Source: Christensenella timonensis
Lineage (GTDB): Bacteria > Bacillota > Clostridia > Christensenellales > Christensenellaceae
Reading direction: 5' to 3'
DNA: 64,000 nucleotides
Assembly: GCF_900087015.1 (NCBI RefSeq)
Contig: NZ_FLKP01000002.1
Location: forward strand, 62,001-126,000
Part shown: positions 43,905 to 51,779 of the stretch, piece by piece
Position numbering within the stretch: the first letter of the stretch is position 1
Layout of the letters: each line of letters starts with the position of its first letter
Notes under the pieces: generated by a model
Seen by the model: the letters and a program-made list of their open reading frames with translations, nothing else
Told to the model about the DNA's origin: nothing
Databases searched by the model: none
Position numbers and translations under genes: made by a program

Positions 43905-44651
43905 TCAATTCTCTCCTTGCGTTCCTAATTCTGCCTCTATGATGGTTTTTGCGTCTATTTGTTCGCTGCGGACTTCCCGCTTCGCCACTTTTCCGTCGAT
44001 GATGTGGATGATCTGGTCCGCATATTCCGCCTTTTCCGGATCGTGCGTCACGAAAAGCAGCGTTGCGCCGCGCTTTTTTGCCGCATCGCACATGATGTCC
44101 ATGATCTGCGTCGCGGTCACGGAGTCGAGGTTGCCTGTCGGCTCATCCGCGAAAATGATCTCCGGTTGTGCGATGATCGCACGCGCGATGGAAACGCGCT
44201 GCTGCTGCCCTCCCGACAACTGGTTGGGCAAATTATTGAGCTGCTGTTTCAGCCCCATTTCGACCAACAGCTTTTTGGCCGCTTTGAGCCTCTTTTGACG
44301 GCTGACGCCGCGGAACATCAGCGGCAGCGCCACATTTTCCGCTGCACTCATGGTGGGCATCAGGTTAAAGGACTGGAAAACAAAGCCGATGTGCTGCAAC
44401 CTGAAGTCCACCAGTTCCTTTTCATTCATTTTATAGGTTGGTTTCTTTTTGATGAATATCTTACCGGAGGTCGGATGCTCCAGCCCCGCGAGCAGCGAAA
44501 GAAGCGTCGATTTGCCGCTTCCCGAAGTACCCACGATCGCACAAATCTCGCCGGGCATGATGTTGATATCCACGCCGTCGAGCGCATGGATCTTTGCATT
44601 TCCCATCCGGTAAATTTTTTTCAGGTTTCTTGCTGCGATGATCGGCTCCAC
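43905..44651 (-). CDS. ABC transporter ATP-binding protein (MacB/LolD family)
   Basis: A 248-residue ATPase with Walker A GTSGSGKST, signature LSGGQQQRVSIARAI, Walker B FADEPTGNLD and H-loop VTHDPE. The family powers mechanotransmission-type transporters rather than classic importers. The start is GTG 44651 with GGAGGTAAG upstream. One base separates its stop from the start of the CARDB-like gene, so all three genes form one operon. Confidence 0.93.
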   Translation of the reverse strand: MEPIIAARNLKKIYRMGNAKIHALDGVDINIMPGEICAIVGTSGSGKSTLLSLLAGLEHPTSGKIFIKKKPTYKMNEKELVDFRLQHIGFVFQSFNLMPTMSAAENVALPLMFRGVSRQKRLKAAKKLLVEMGLKQQLNNLPNQLSGGQQQRVSIARAIIAQPEIIFADEPTGNLDSVTATQIMDIMCDAAKKRGATLLFVTHDPEKAEYADQIIHIIDGKVAKREVRSEQIDAKTIIEAELGTQGEN

Positions 44652-44872
44652 GCCTTACCTCCATACGGATCATATATTCAGATATTTTTGAAGTGGATAA
44701 AAAAAGAGCCCCGAAGATACACGGGAACCCTGTGTTTAAAAAGTTATGGCTATCCCCACATATCATCTTTTTCATTATATCACAAAAGCACCTGCGATAT
44801 GATGAATACTTCATGGAAAATAATATAGGGGGATTGTATCGCAATTGTATCGTACAAAGAAGCGCGGCAAAA
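44652..44872 (-). promoter_or_regulatory. Leader and promoter region of the MacB-like operon
   Basis: No gene is seen here. On the minus strand an extended -10 (TGATATAAT, TATAAT at 44779-44774) lies about 120 bases before the GTG start. Between them is a hairpin (ACAC-GG/CC-GTGT, near 44719-44735) and then GGGGCTC with a T7 run (44706-44700). This could be a leader terminator for the ABC operon, or the end of the upstream regulator transcript. Confidence 0.35.
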
Positions 44873-45241
44873 TTATTTTTTCCCGCCCGCATGCTCCTTG
44901 ATTTTCTGGAAACTCTGCTCGCTGATCACGTGCTCGATCCGGCATGCATCGCTGGCCGCCGTCTGTTCGTCCACGCCCAAATGCACCAGATATTCGGTCA
45001 ACAGGCGGTGGCGCTCGTAAATGCTCTCGGCAATTTTTTTTCCGGCCTCCGTCAGGTGGAGCTGGCCGCCTTTTTCCACCCAGATATAATCCGCGTCCTT
45101 TAAAATGCCCATCGCACGGCTGACACTGGGCTTGGTCACATTAAGATAATTTGCCACATCTATCGAATGTACTACGCCGGTTTTTTGCTGCAGTACCAAA
45201 ATTGCTTCCAGATAATTTTCGCCCGATTCCCTTAAATCCAT
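44873..45241 (-). CDS. DtxR/MntR-family metal-dependent repressor
   Basis: A 122-residue regulator with the winged helix (ENYLEAILVLQQKTGVVHSI, NYLNVTKPSVSRAM) and metal-binding dimerisation domain (ERHRLLTEYLVHLGV, then ACRIEHVIS with Cys, Glu and His ligands). It lacks the SH3-like third domain, as in many clostridial members. It is divergent from the feo operon, whose upstream region has four 18-bp palindromes that fit a DtxR-type dimer. It most likely represses feo when Fe2+ is sufficient. ATG 45241 gives a standard N-terminus (MDLRESGENYLEAIL). Confidence 0.9.
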   Translation of the reverse strand: MDLRESGENYLEAILVLQQKTGVVHSIDVANYLNVTKPSVSRAMGILKDADYIWVEKGGQLHLTEAGKKIAESIYERHRLLTEYLVHLGVDEQTAASDACRIEHVISEQSFQKIKEHAGGKK

Positions 45242-45322
45242 GCCAAACCCTTTCCGTAACCGTTTCGTATATCGAAGGTAAACCCTTTTGCATTGATTAT
45301 AACATAAATTTCCCAAAAGTCA

Positions 45323-45351
45323 TTGACAAATCCAGTTAGCGGTAGTAAACT
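45323..45351 (+). promoter_or_regulatory. Promoter of the feo operon
   Basis: TTGACA (45323), 17-base spacer, TAAACT (45346). A degenerate copy of the iron-box palindrome (45334-45351, AGTTAGC-N4-GTAAACT) covers the spacer and -10. Confidence 0.65.
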
Positions 45352-45365
45352 CAAAAGTGTTATTT

Positions 45366-45383
45366 GGTTAGCTCTCGCTAACC
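45366..45383. promoter_or_regulatory. Iron-box palindrome 2
   Basis: Perfect 18-bp palindrome GGTTAGCTCTCGCTAACC, 32 bases after the degenerate copy in the promoter. Confidence 0.75.
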
Positions 45384-45399
45384 TATATATTTGTACACA

Positions 45400-45417
45400 T
45401 GTTAGCTTTTGCTAACA
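45400..45417. promoter_or_regulatory. Iron-box palindrome 3
   Basis: Perfect 18-bp palindrome TGTTAGCTTTTGCTAACA, just before the feoA ribosome site. Confidence 0.75.
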
Positions 45418-45440
45418 ATAGAAAGGAGTGACTGTTTATT

Positions 45441-45665
45441 ATGCCTCTCACAATGGCACGCACAGGCGTCAAGAGTTTTATCTGCAAGATCAACGGCAAA
45501 GACGACGTCCGCCGCTTTCTTGGCAACCTCGGATTTGTTGAAGGGGAGAACGTAACTGTGATCTCGGAAATGGGCGGCAACATGATCGTCAGCGTGAAGG
45601 ATGCGCGCATTGCCATCAGCAAAAGCATGGCCAATCGGATCATGATCGAGCAGCAGGCATCCTAA
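45441..45665 (+). CDS. feoA: FeoA family protein 1
   Basis: A 74-residue SH3-like protein (MARTGVKSFICKINGKDDVR, NLGFVEGENVTVISEMGGN, VKDARIAISKSMANRI). FeoA proteins assist the FeoB ferrous iron channel at the cytoplasmic face. It is first in a four-gene operon and has an AAAGGAG site. The promoter carries DtxR-type palindromes, so expression should rise under iron limitation. Confidence 0.93.
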   Translation: MPLTMARTGVKSFICKINGKDDVRRFLGNLGFVEGENVTVISEMGGNMIVSVKDARIAISKSMANRIMIEQQAS

Positions 45666-45679
45666 GAAAGGAGTCCGAA

Positions 45680-45916
45680 ATGAACGAAGCGTATGCAAAG
45701 ACATTGCGAAACACCAAATGCGGTGAGACAGTGACTGTCAAAAAGCTCACCGGCGGCGGCGCGGTCAAACGCCGCATCATGGACATGGGCATCACGAAGG
45801 GTACCCCTGTCTTTGTCCGCAAAGTCGCCCCTCTCGGCGACCCTGTAGAAATCACAGTCCGGGGCTACGAGCTTTCCATCCGCAAAGCGGATGCGGAAAC
45901 TATATTCGTAGACTAA
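45680..45916 (+). CDS. feoA: FeoA family protein 2
   Basis: A 78-residue FeoA paralog (CGETVTVKKLTGGGAVKRRI, MDMGITKGTPVFVRKVAPLG, RGYELSIRKADAETI). It follows the first feoA by 14 bases with its own AGAAAGGAG site. Two different FeoA proteins in series with FeoB are common in Clostridia. Confidence 0.94.
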   Translation: MNEAYAKTLRNTKCGETVTVKKLTGGGAVKRRIMDMGITKGTPVFVRKVAPLGDPVEITVRGYELSIRKADAETIFVD

Positions 45917-45920
45917 GCCA

Positions 45921-45955
45921 GCAGGGCAGCGTACATATGCGCCCTGCATATTTTA
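45921..45955 (+). terminator. Hairpin between feoA2 and feoB
   Basis: GCAGGGC/GCCCTGC arms around a 13-base loop, followed by ATATTTTATG. It may act as a weak terminator that lowers feoB relative to feoA. Confidence 0.5.
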
Positions 45956-45963
45956 TGAAAATT

Positions 45964-45981
45964 AGTTAGCTACAACTAACT
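45964..45981. promoter_or_regulatory. Iron-box palindrome 4, before feoB
   Basis: AGTTAGCTACAACTAACT differs from the perfect boxes at one arm position (A for G). It lies seven bases before the feoB ribosome site. Confidence 0.6.
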
Positions 45982-46002
45982 GCTGATCGGAGGAAGCGGA
46001 AA

Positions 46003-48153
46003 ATGGGAATCAAATTTGCTCTCGCAGGCAATCCCAACTGCGGGAAAACCACAATGTTCAACGAACTGACCGGCGCCTCACAATATGTGGGCAACTGGCC
46101 GGGTGTAACAGTGGAAAAGAAGGAAGGAAAACTCAAGGGCCATAAGGATATCATCATAACAGACCTGCCCGGTATTTATTCATTATCTCCTTATACCCTG
46201 GAAGAGGTCGTTGCGCGCAATTATCTGCTCAAGGAACATCCGGACGTCATCGTCGATATCGTAGACGCAACCAACATCGAACGCAACTTATACCTGACCA
46301 CGCAGCTTTTAGAAACGGGCATCCCCGTTGTGATCGCCCTCAACATGATGGACGTCGTCAAAAAAACGGGCGATAAGATCGACATTAAAAAGCTAAGCGA
46401 AAAACTCGGCTGCCCGGTGGTGGAAACTTCCGCCCTCAAGGCGACGGGGCTAAACGAGCTGATCAGGACGGCAGCCAGCGTATCCGGCACGGTAAAAACG
46501 CAGCCTGTCCTGCATAAATTTACTTCGGCAGTCGAGGACGCCCTCTCCTCCATCGGGCATACCATCGAAGGGATGGTCGCGCCTGAAACGCTTCGCTGGT
46601 ACAGCGTAAAGCTGTTCGAGCGGGATGAAAAAGTATGGGAATCTTTTCGCCTGCCCCCGGAAACACGGCAGTACATCGAAGATATCGTCACACAGTGCGA
46701 GAATGAGTTTGACGATGACAGCGAAAGCATCATCACCGGCGAGCGCTATGCGTACATCCAAAAACTGATACGTGAATGTGTCAGGAAGCGTGCAAATACA
46801 TTGACGATCTCCGATAAGATCGACCGCGTGGTCACCAACCGTGTGGCAGCGATCCCGATCTTTATCGGCGTGATGTTCCTTGTTTACTTCATCGCTGTGA
46901 GTACGGTCGGTACACTCGTTACCGACTGGACGAACGATACGCTGTTCGGTACCTACATCACGGACTGGGCTACAAGCGGCCTTACGGCTATCGGTGCTTC
47001 CGACTGGGTCTTGAGCCTTGTCGTGGACGGTATCATCGGCGGCGTGGGAGCCGTCATCGGCTTTGTCCCGCAGATGCTCATACTGTTTTTATTGCTTGCA
47101 CTGCTGGAAGATTGCGGTTACATGGCGCGTGTCGCGTTCATCATGGATCGTATCTTTCGTAAATTCGGCCTTTCGGGTAAATCGTTCATCCCGCTGCTCG
47201 TTGCTTCGGGCTGCGGCGTACCCGGCATCATGGCCAGCCGCACCATCGAAAACGAGAGCGACCGGCGCATGACGATCATGACGACAACGTTCGTCCCTTG
47301 CAGCGCCAAGCTCCCCATCATCGCGCTCATCGCGGGCGCGCTGTTCCCCGAAAATTCGTGGTGGCTCGCGCCCTGCGCCTATTTCCTGGGGATCGGCATG
47401 GTGGTCGTCTCGGGCATTATCTTGAAGAAACTCAAACCGTTCGCAGGCGAACCCGCTCCCTTTGTCATGGAACTTCCGCAATACCGTGTCCCCGCGGCCA
47501 AAGGCGTGCTCATGCACATGTGGGAACGCGCAAAATCGTTTATCATCAAGGCGGGTACCATCATCTTCGTTTCGGCAGTCGTAATCTGGCTGCTGAGCAA
47601 CTTCAACACCAGCTTTGAGATGGTGGATACGGGTGACAGTATGCTTGCCGCCATCGGTACTTTCATCGCCCCGGTCTTCGCACCGCTCGGCTTTGGCGAC
47701 TGGCAGTCCTCGGTGGCTACCATCACCGGACTTGTGGCCAAGGAAAACGTGGTCGGCACGATGGGCGTCCTGCACGGCCTGATGGAGGCGACAGAAGAAA
47801 CCGGGGCGCTCCTTACAAGCGTTGCCGCGACCTTCACCACAGTCAGCGCATTCTCGTTCATGGCGTTCAACCTGCTGTGTGCTCCGTGCTTCGCAGCGAT
47901 CGGTGCGATCAGCCGCGAAATGAACAGCGCAAAATGGACATGGGCAGCGGTCTGCTACCAGACACTGCTCGCCTATGTGATCGCGTTCATCATCTTCCAG
48001 TTGGGAAGCGTCATGTTCCTCGGTACCGCTTTCAACGTCGGCACCATAATAGCGATTGCGCTTATTGCGCTCATCATTTGGCTCATGGCGCGCAAGGGCT
48101 ACCAGCCCAAAATAAAAAATGAGAGGGCGTTCTCTGTAGAAGCCAGAAATTAA
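46003..48153 (+). CDS. feoB: Ferrous iron transporter FeoB
   Basis: A 716-residue protein with an N-terminal GTPase domain (GNPNCGKTT at residues 8-16, the G2/switch region NWPGVTVEKKEG, DLPGIYSL, and NMMD as the G4 motif) and a polytopic membrane core with the two Gate motifs, including the conserved GCGVPGIMASR and a Cys in FVPCSAKLP. It imports Fe2+ in a GTP-dependent way. It is preceded by two feoA genes and followed by a small Cys-rich protein. Confidence 0.96.
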   Translation: MGIKFALAGNPNCGKTTMFNELTGASQYVGNWPGVTVEKKEGKLKGHKDIIITDLPGIYSLSPYTLEEVVARNYLLKEHPDVIVDIVDATNIERNLYLTTQLLETGIPVVIALNMMDVVKKTGDKIDIKKLSEKLGCPVVETSALKATGLNELIRTAASVSGTVKTQPVLHKFTSAVEDALSSIGHTIEGMVAPETLRWYSVKLFERDEKVWESFRLPPETRQYIEDIVTQCENEFDDDSESIITGERYAYIQKLIRECVRKRANTLTISDKIDRVVTNRVAAIPIFIGVMFLVYFIAVSTVGTLVTDWTNDTLFGTYITDWATSGLTAIGASDWVLSLVVDGIIGGVGAVIGFVPQMLILFLLLALLEDCGYMARVAFIMDRIFRKFGLSGKSFIPLLVASGCGVPGIMASRTIENESDRRMTIMTTTFVPCSAKLPIIALIAGALFPENSWWLAPCAYFLGIGMVVVSGIILKKLKPFAGEPAPFVMELPQYRVPAAKGVLMHMWERAKSFIIKAGTIIFVSAVVIWLLSNFNTSFEMVDTGDSMLAAIGTFIAPVFAPLGFGDWQSSVATITGLVAKENVVGTMGVLHGLMEATEETGALLTSVAATFTTVSAFSFMAFNLLCAPCFAAIGAISREMNSAKWTWAAVCYQTLLAYVIAFIIFQLGSVMFLGTAFNVGTIIAIALIALIIWLMARKGYQPKIKNERAFSVEARN

Positions 48154-48166
48154 AGGAAGTGATCTT

Positions 48167-48310
48167 ATGGCAGATATTATCATCGGCGGCCTGATCGCCG
48201 CAGCTATTATTTTCGTAGTTGTACGGGCGTTTTGCAGCCGCAAGCGCGGCGGATGCAGCTTTTGCGGCTCATGCGGCAGCTGTCCCGGCGCGCGCCATTG
48301 CTCCAAATAA
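48167..48310 (+). CDS. FeoB-associated Cys-rich membrane protein
   Basis: A 47-residue protein: one N-terminal membrane helix (DIIIGGLIAAAIIFVVVRAF) and a tail with six Cys in clusters (CSRKRGGCSFCGSCGSC, then HCSK). Small proteins of this kind (attachment p12/FeoC-like position) are regularly encoded after feoB in Clostridia and may hand over iron or sense redox state. ATG 48167 has an AAAGGAAG site. Confidence 0.85.
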   Translation: MADIIIGGLIAAAIIFVVVRAFCSRKRGGCSFCGSCGSCPGARHCSK

Positions 48311-48316
48311 CGCTAA

Positions 48317-48354
48317 GAAAAAAGGCACGGTATTTATTTTACCGGGCCTTTTTT
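48317..48354. terminator. Bidirectional terminator after the feo operon
   Basis: AAAAAAGGC-CGGTA/TACCG-GCCTTTTTT stem; it overlaps the end of the convergent hydrolase gene. Confidence 0.85.
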
Positions 48355-49364
48355 GTTGTCCTTTCAAGAAACGCGACCGCTGCGTCAAAGGTCTGCTGCG
48401 CATGTTTTTCCGACAGGTTGAACTGGTACTCATGCATCAAAATCTTTTCTTTGCGCGGATAAAATGCGCTTTCCACTTCTACGCCCGCGCTGCGCAGTGC
48501 GTTCTCCATGCTCCTCGCGTCCCCCTCAAAGGAGCCCGTGTTTCCATCCGTCAAAAACGTGGGCGGGAAATGCGAAGTGACCTTGTCTGTCAAGGAGTTC
48601 AACCGGCCCGCCTCAGAGTCGTGCCATTTTTTATCATTCATGTAAGAACACGCCGCGCGCCGCAGCATAAAGCCAATGACAGGCGCATCGATGTCCGCCA
48701 GCTTTTGCATATCGTACGGCCCGCAAAACAGGAGCGCCCCGCGTATCGATTCTTTTCTTTCCACCACCTGCGGGATCCCTACCTTTTCGGCATACGGCCC
48801 GCATGTCTCCGCGTTTAAAAACACGGACATGATCTGCGCCCCGGCTGAATCGCCGCCAAAATATACATTGTCCATGTCGATCAGGTAGTCCTGTGCATGC
48901 TTTTCAATATAGCGGTAGGCCTCGCCGATTTGCAGCAGCGGCGCGGGATAGTGCTCCTCCGGGGCCAGGGCATAATTCAGGTTCACCACCACATATCCCC
49001 TGTCTGCCAGACAGATGCAAAAAGGTTCCGTGTCCTTCTTATCGCCGCCCACGTATGCCCCGCCGTGCATCCAAAAGACAACCGGCAGCTTTTCCCGCCT
49101 TGCCTTCGGCCGTATGATATCCAGCTTGCCGCCCAAAAAAGCCGACTCGTAATCGATATCCGTAAAAATTTCCGCATGTTCCACATAACGATCAAAATCC
49201 TTGGGATTGCTGTAACCGCTGTCGGAAAACATCGCCTTAACATACCACGCCGCCCTTTCGGGCGATGCAAAATAATAGTACACAAACAATATCACAAAGC
49301 CTGTGCCCATAAAGATCATTTTACCAAGCCATCTCAGAAATTTCACGGCGCTGTTATGTTCCAT
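48339..49364 (-). CDS. Membrane-anchored alpha/beta-hydrolase (HSL-like)
   Basis: A 341-residue esterase with one N-terminal membrane helix (residues 10-32). The hormone-sensitive-lipase type motifs are present: HGGAYVGG for the oxyanion hole, GGDSAGAQ for the nucleophile, Asp in FEGDA, and His in LMHEYQFN. It probably hydrolyses short-chain esters at the membrane. ATG 49364 (MEHNSAV) follows GGAAAGCGG; the longer frame from 49463 has no clear site. Confidence 0.85.
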   Translation of the reverse strand: MEHNSAVKFLRWLGKMIFMGTGFVILFVYYYFASPERAAWYVKAMFSDSGYSNPKDFDRYVEHAEIFTDIDYESAFLGGKLDIIRPKARREKLPVVFWMHGGAYVGGDKKDTEPFCICLADRGYVVVNLNYALAPEEHYPAPLLQIGEAYRYIEKHAQDYLIDMDNVYFGGDSAGAQIMSVFLNAETCGPYAEKVGIPQVVERKESIRGALLFCGPYDMQKLADIDAPVIGFMLRRAACSYMNDKKWHDSEAGRLNSLTDKVTSHFPPTFLTDGNTGSFEGDARSMENALRSAGVEVESAFYPRKEKILMHEYQFNLSEKHAQQTFDAAVAFLERTTKKAR

Positions 49365-49481
49365 TCTACCGCTTTCCTTCCGCTGTATTACCTCTATCCC
49401 ATCAGGCATTACACACACTGGAATAATTTTCAAATTCTTCAAAATGCCTACAAAGAGCGACAAGATTCGACAGCCCCGGGT

Positions 49482-49489
49482 GCTATAAT
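49482..49489 (+). promoter_or_regulatory. Extended -10 promoter of the ImmA/IrrE-like gene
   Basis: TGCTATAAT (TGnTATAAT, 49481-49489) with no good -35, about 21 bases before the start codon. Confidence 0.5.
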
Positions 49490-49510
49490 CATAGTCGAGG
49501 GGATAAACAT

Positions 49511-49966
49511 ATGCTGAACGATTTATTGGATGAAGAAATCAAGAATATTGGGGTCACATTGAAAACCTGCGCTTTCAAAAACGATTTCAACGCACTCACA
49601 GTGGACGATACCATCATCTTGAGCAATAAACTTAAGGACACCGCAGAAAGGAATTCCGTTAAGGCACATGAGCTGGGACACCAGTACACCTGCCCTGTCA
49701 ACCTTTTGGAGCTGGAACCCGAGCTGCAGCGCCGATTCGAGTACCTTGCCGACCGCTGGGCTACCCTGAAGGTCATGCCTTTGGAAAAGCTCGTCTCCGC
49801 CTTTCGCCGCGGCATCCGCCTGCGGGACGAATTCTGCGACTTCCTGGAAATATCCGAGCCGTTTTTCCGGCGCGGCCTCGACGTCTATTCCAGCATCTAT
49901 GGCCAGCGTACCCAATATAAGAATTATACGCTGTCCTTCGATCCGTTCAATATCGAGGAGCTTTAG
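49511..49966 (+). CDS. ImmA/IrrE family metallopeptidase-like protein
   Basis: A 151-residue protein with the zinc-peptidase helix KAHELGHQYT (HExxH) and a downstream acidic residue in FEYLADRWA, as in ImmA/IrrE proteins that cleave repressors of mobile elements or stress genes. It lacks an adjacent repressor gene, so its target is unknown. Its stop overlaps the end of the convergent phosphatase gene by four bases. Confidence 0.82.
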   Translation: MLNDLLDEEIKNIGVTLKTCAFKNDFNALTVDDTIILSNKLKDTAERNSVKAHELGHQYTCPVNLLELEPELQRRFEYLADRWATLKVMPLEKLVSAFRRGIRLRDEFCDFLEISEPFFRRGLDVYSSIYGQRTQYKNYTLSFDPFNIEEL

Positions 49967-50625
49967 CGCACCTCCGCCGCCAGTTTTAAGATCTCTGCCG
50001 GCTGCGATGCGATGGCCATGGCCCCATTCTCCCGCAGCTCGCCTTCCGTGCGAAAGCCCCACAGCACGCCTACCGTATAAAGCCCCGCCGCGCGTCCCGT
50101 CTTCATGTCCACATCCGTATCACCAACATAAAGACATTCTTCCGGCGCCACGCCAAACTCCCGTACAATGATATCCGCGCCTGCCGGATCCGGCTTTTTG
50201 GGTACGCTGTCCATCTGGCCGCGTACGACATCGAACATCGTATCGCCAAAATACCCGCCGATCACCTCCAGCGTCTGCGCATGCGGTTTATTGGAAAGCA
50301 CCGCCGTCTTGATGTGCCTTTCCCGCAGTCCGGCGAGCAAATCCACGATCCCGTCATACGGTTTTACATCGAAGCTGCACCATTTCTCAAAATATGCCCG
50401 AAACAGCCGCGCGCCTTCTTCAAAATGCGCCAGCTGTTTATCTCCGGCCGCGATCAGCGCCCGTTTGACCAGCGTGATCATCCCATCGCCCACAAAGTAC
50501 CGGTATTGATCGCTTGCCTGCTCCTCGAGCCCGAGGTCGGAAAGCATCTGGTTTCCCGTTTTTACAAGGGAGGCGAGCGTGTCGAGCAACGTGCCGTCCA
50601 AATCAAAAATAACCGCTTTTATCAC
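49963..50625 (-). CDS. HAD-superfamily phosphatase (phosphoglycolate phosphatase-like)
   Basis: A 220-residue hydrolase with the HAD motifs: FDLDGTLLDT (I), SNKPH (II), KKPDP (III) and YVGDTDVDM (IV), and a helical cap between I and II. It removes phosphate from small substrates such as phosphoglycolate or pyrophosphate-related compounds. I place the start at GTG 50625, seven bases after AGGAG; the TTG at 50631 is too close to it. Confidence 0.9.
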   Translation of the reverse strand: MIKAVIFDLDGTLLDTLASLVKTGNQMLSDLGLEEQASDQYRYFVGDGMITLVKRALIAAGDKQLAHFEEGARLFRAYFEKWCSFDVKPYDGIVDLLAGLRERHIKTAVLSNKPHAQTLEVIGGYFGDTMFDVVRGQMDSVPKKPDPAGADIIVREFGVAPEECLYVGDTDVDMKTGRAAGLYTVGVLWGFRTEGELRENGAMAIASQPAEILKLAAEVR

Positions 50626-50663
50626 TGCCAAACTCCTTTTGCCCGTTTCCTTTATTATACCAC

Positions 50664-50698
50664 AAAAAAAGCATCCGGACTCCCGGATGCTTCTTTTC
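50664..50698 (-). terminator. Terminator after the cold-shock gene
   Basis: AAGCATCCGG/CCGGATGCTT stem with a T-rich tail on the minus strand. Confidence 0.82.
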
Positions 50699-50720
50699 GT
50701 TTCATGTCAGATCAGGTCGG

Positions 50721-50933
50721 TTACATAGGGCAAACGTTGACTGCTCTCATCTTGCTGCTGTCACGCGTATCCTGCTCCATGTCGAAAGTAACCTTCTGGC
50801 CTTCCTGCAAGGACTTATAGCCATCTGCCTGAATCGCAGAGAAATGTACGAATACATCTTCGCCGCTCTCGTCATTCGTGATAAATCCAAACCCTTTTTC
50901 TGCATTGAACCATTTTACTGTACCATTATTCAT
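50721..50933 (-). CDS. Cold-shock protein (CspA family)
   Basis: A 70-residue OB-fold RNA chaperone with RNP1 (KGFGFI) and RNP2 (VFVHF) motifs. It melts secondary structure in mRNA at low temperature or in stress. The ATG 50933 has a GGGAGGT site. A promoter about 140 bases upstream implies a long 5' untranslated region, as usual in cold-shock genes, where the leader controls stability and translation. Confidence 0.95.
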   Translation of the reverse strand: MNNGTVKWFNAEKGFGFITNDESGEDVFVHFSAIQADGYKSLQEGQKVTFDMEQDTRDSSKMRAVNVCPM

Positions 50934-51068
50934 TCCGGTACCTCCCAAAAAAATAAAAATATGTGTAACAGAGATCTCAGAATGAAAAAATACATACCTG
51001 ATGATCATTTAAAGGAACAAATGATTCTCAAATATGTAAAATCAATTCGTGCTCTAAATTACCTTTTT

Positions 51069-51097
51069 ATTTTAACATGTTTAAAATCGCTTGTCCA
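51069..51097 (-). promoter_or_regulatory. Promoter of the cold-shock gene (long leader)
   Basis: Minus-strand TGGACA (51097-51092), 17-base spacer and TAAAAT (51074-51069). The transcript would have a leader of about 130 bases. Confidence 0.6.
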
Positions 51098-51141
51098 GTG
51101 CTAGATATAGATAAAATCGTACCAAATTCCGCCTGTTTTTT

Positions 51142-51702
51142 CTAGCGGTGGTGTTCGGTTACGATCTCGCTAAAATCCTTCCTGTCTTTTTTACGCGGCG
51201 GCTTGCCTTCTTCCGCCGGATATCCGATCGCGACGACCAACCGTACCGTGCTCTCCTGCGGCGCCCCAACCAGCCTTGCCACCTCACTGTCCTGGAACAT
51301 ACCGATCAGGCAGGCGCCGAGACCCAGGTCGGCAGCAGCGAGCGTCAAGTACGCGGCCGCCTGCCCTACGTCCATTTGCGCAAAATGCTGCGAGCCGTAT
51401 TTCTTTTCCGGCATGGGAAAAAGCTTGGCCTTTTCCTCGCTGATCACAATGAACGCCCGGGCTGATTTGACAAAGGTGTTCAGCTTTGACGTCCCGTCTT
51501 CCGCGCCGTTGATGACCATATCGCGCAGCGCATCCATTTCCTGCGGCTCATCCAGCACCGTAAAATGCCACGGCTGGCTGTTGCATCCGCTGGGCGCAAG
51601 CCTTGCCGCCTCCAATATTTTTGTGATCTTCTCCCGCTCCACCGCCTTGTCTGCATACTTGCGGCAGCTTTCCCTTACCTTTATGAGTTCAAAAAATTCC
51701 AT
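51142..51702 (-). CDS. Nitroreductase family protein
   Basis: A 186-residue FMN oxidoreductase: KVRESCRKYADKAVE at the N-terminus, LAPSGCNSQPWHFTV, and GLGACLIGMF near the middle. It differs clearly from the nitroreductase at 7943. ATG 51702 follows GGAAAGGA. It reduces nitro or quinone compounds in this family. Confidence 0.92.
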   Translation of the reverse strand: MEFFELIKVRESCRKYADKAVEREKITKILEAARLAPSGCNSQPWHFTVLDEPQEMDALRDMVINGAEDGTSKLNTFVKSARAFIVISEEKAKLFPMPEKKYGSQHFAQMDVGQAAAYLTLAAADLGLGACLIGMFQDSEVARLVGAPQESTVRLVVAIGYPAEEGKPPRKKDRKDFSEIVTEHHR

Positions 51703-51736
51703 ATCCGTGTCCTTTCCAAAATAATTTTTCTTCTTA

Positions 51737-51764
51737 ATTATACCAAATCCTATGTTTTTTGAAA
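51737..51764 (-). promoter_or_regulatory. Promoter of the nitroreductase gene
   Basis: Minus-strand TTTCAA (51764-51759), 16-base spacer, and TGGTATAAT extended -10 (TATAAT 51742-51737). Confidence 0.6.
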
Positions 51765-51779
51765 CGGAATCCTCCCGCT

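Noticed and set aside
47089-48306. Minus-strand ORF of 405 codons
   Set aside because: It is the shadow of feoB and the Cys-rich gene, and is dominated by Arg, His and Asp without any domain.
50844-51104. Plus-strand ORF of 86 codons over the cold-shock leader
   Set aside because: It overlaps the cold-shock gene and its long leader on the opposite strand and has no promoter or ribosome site.
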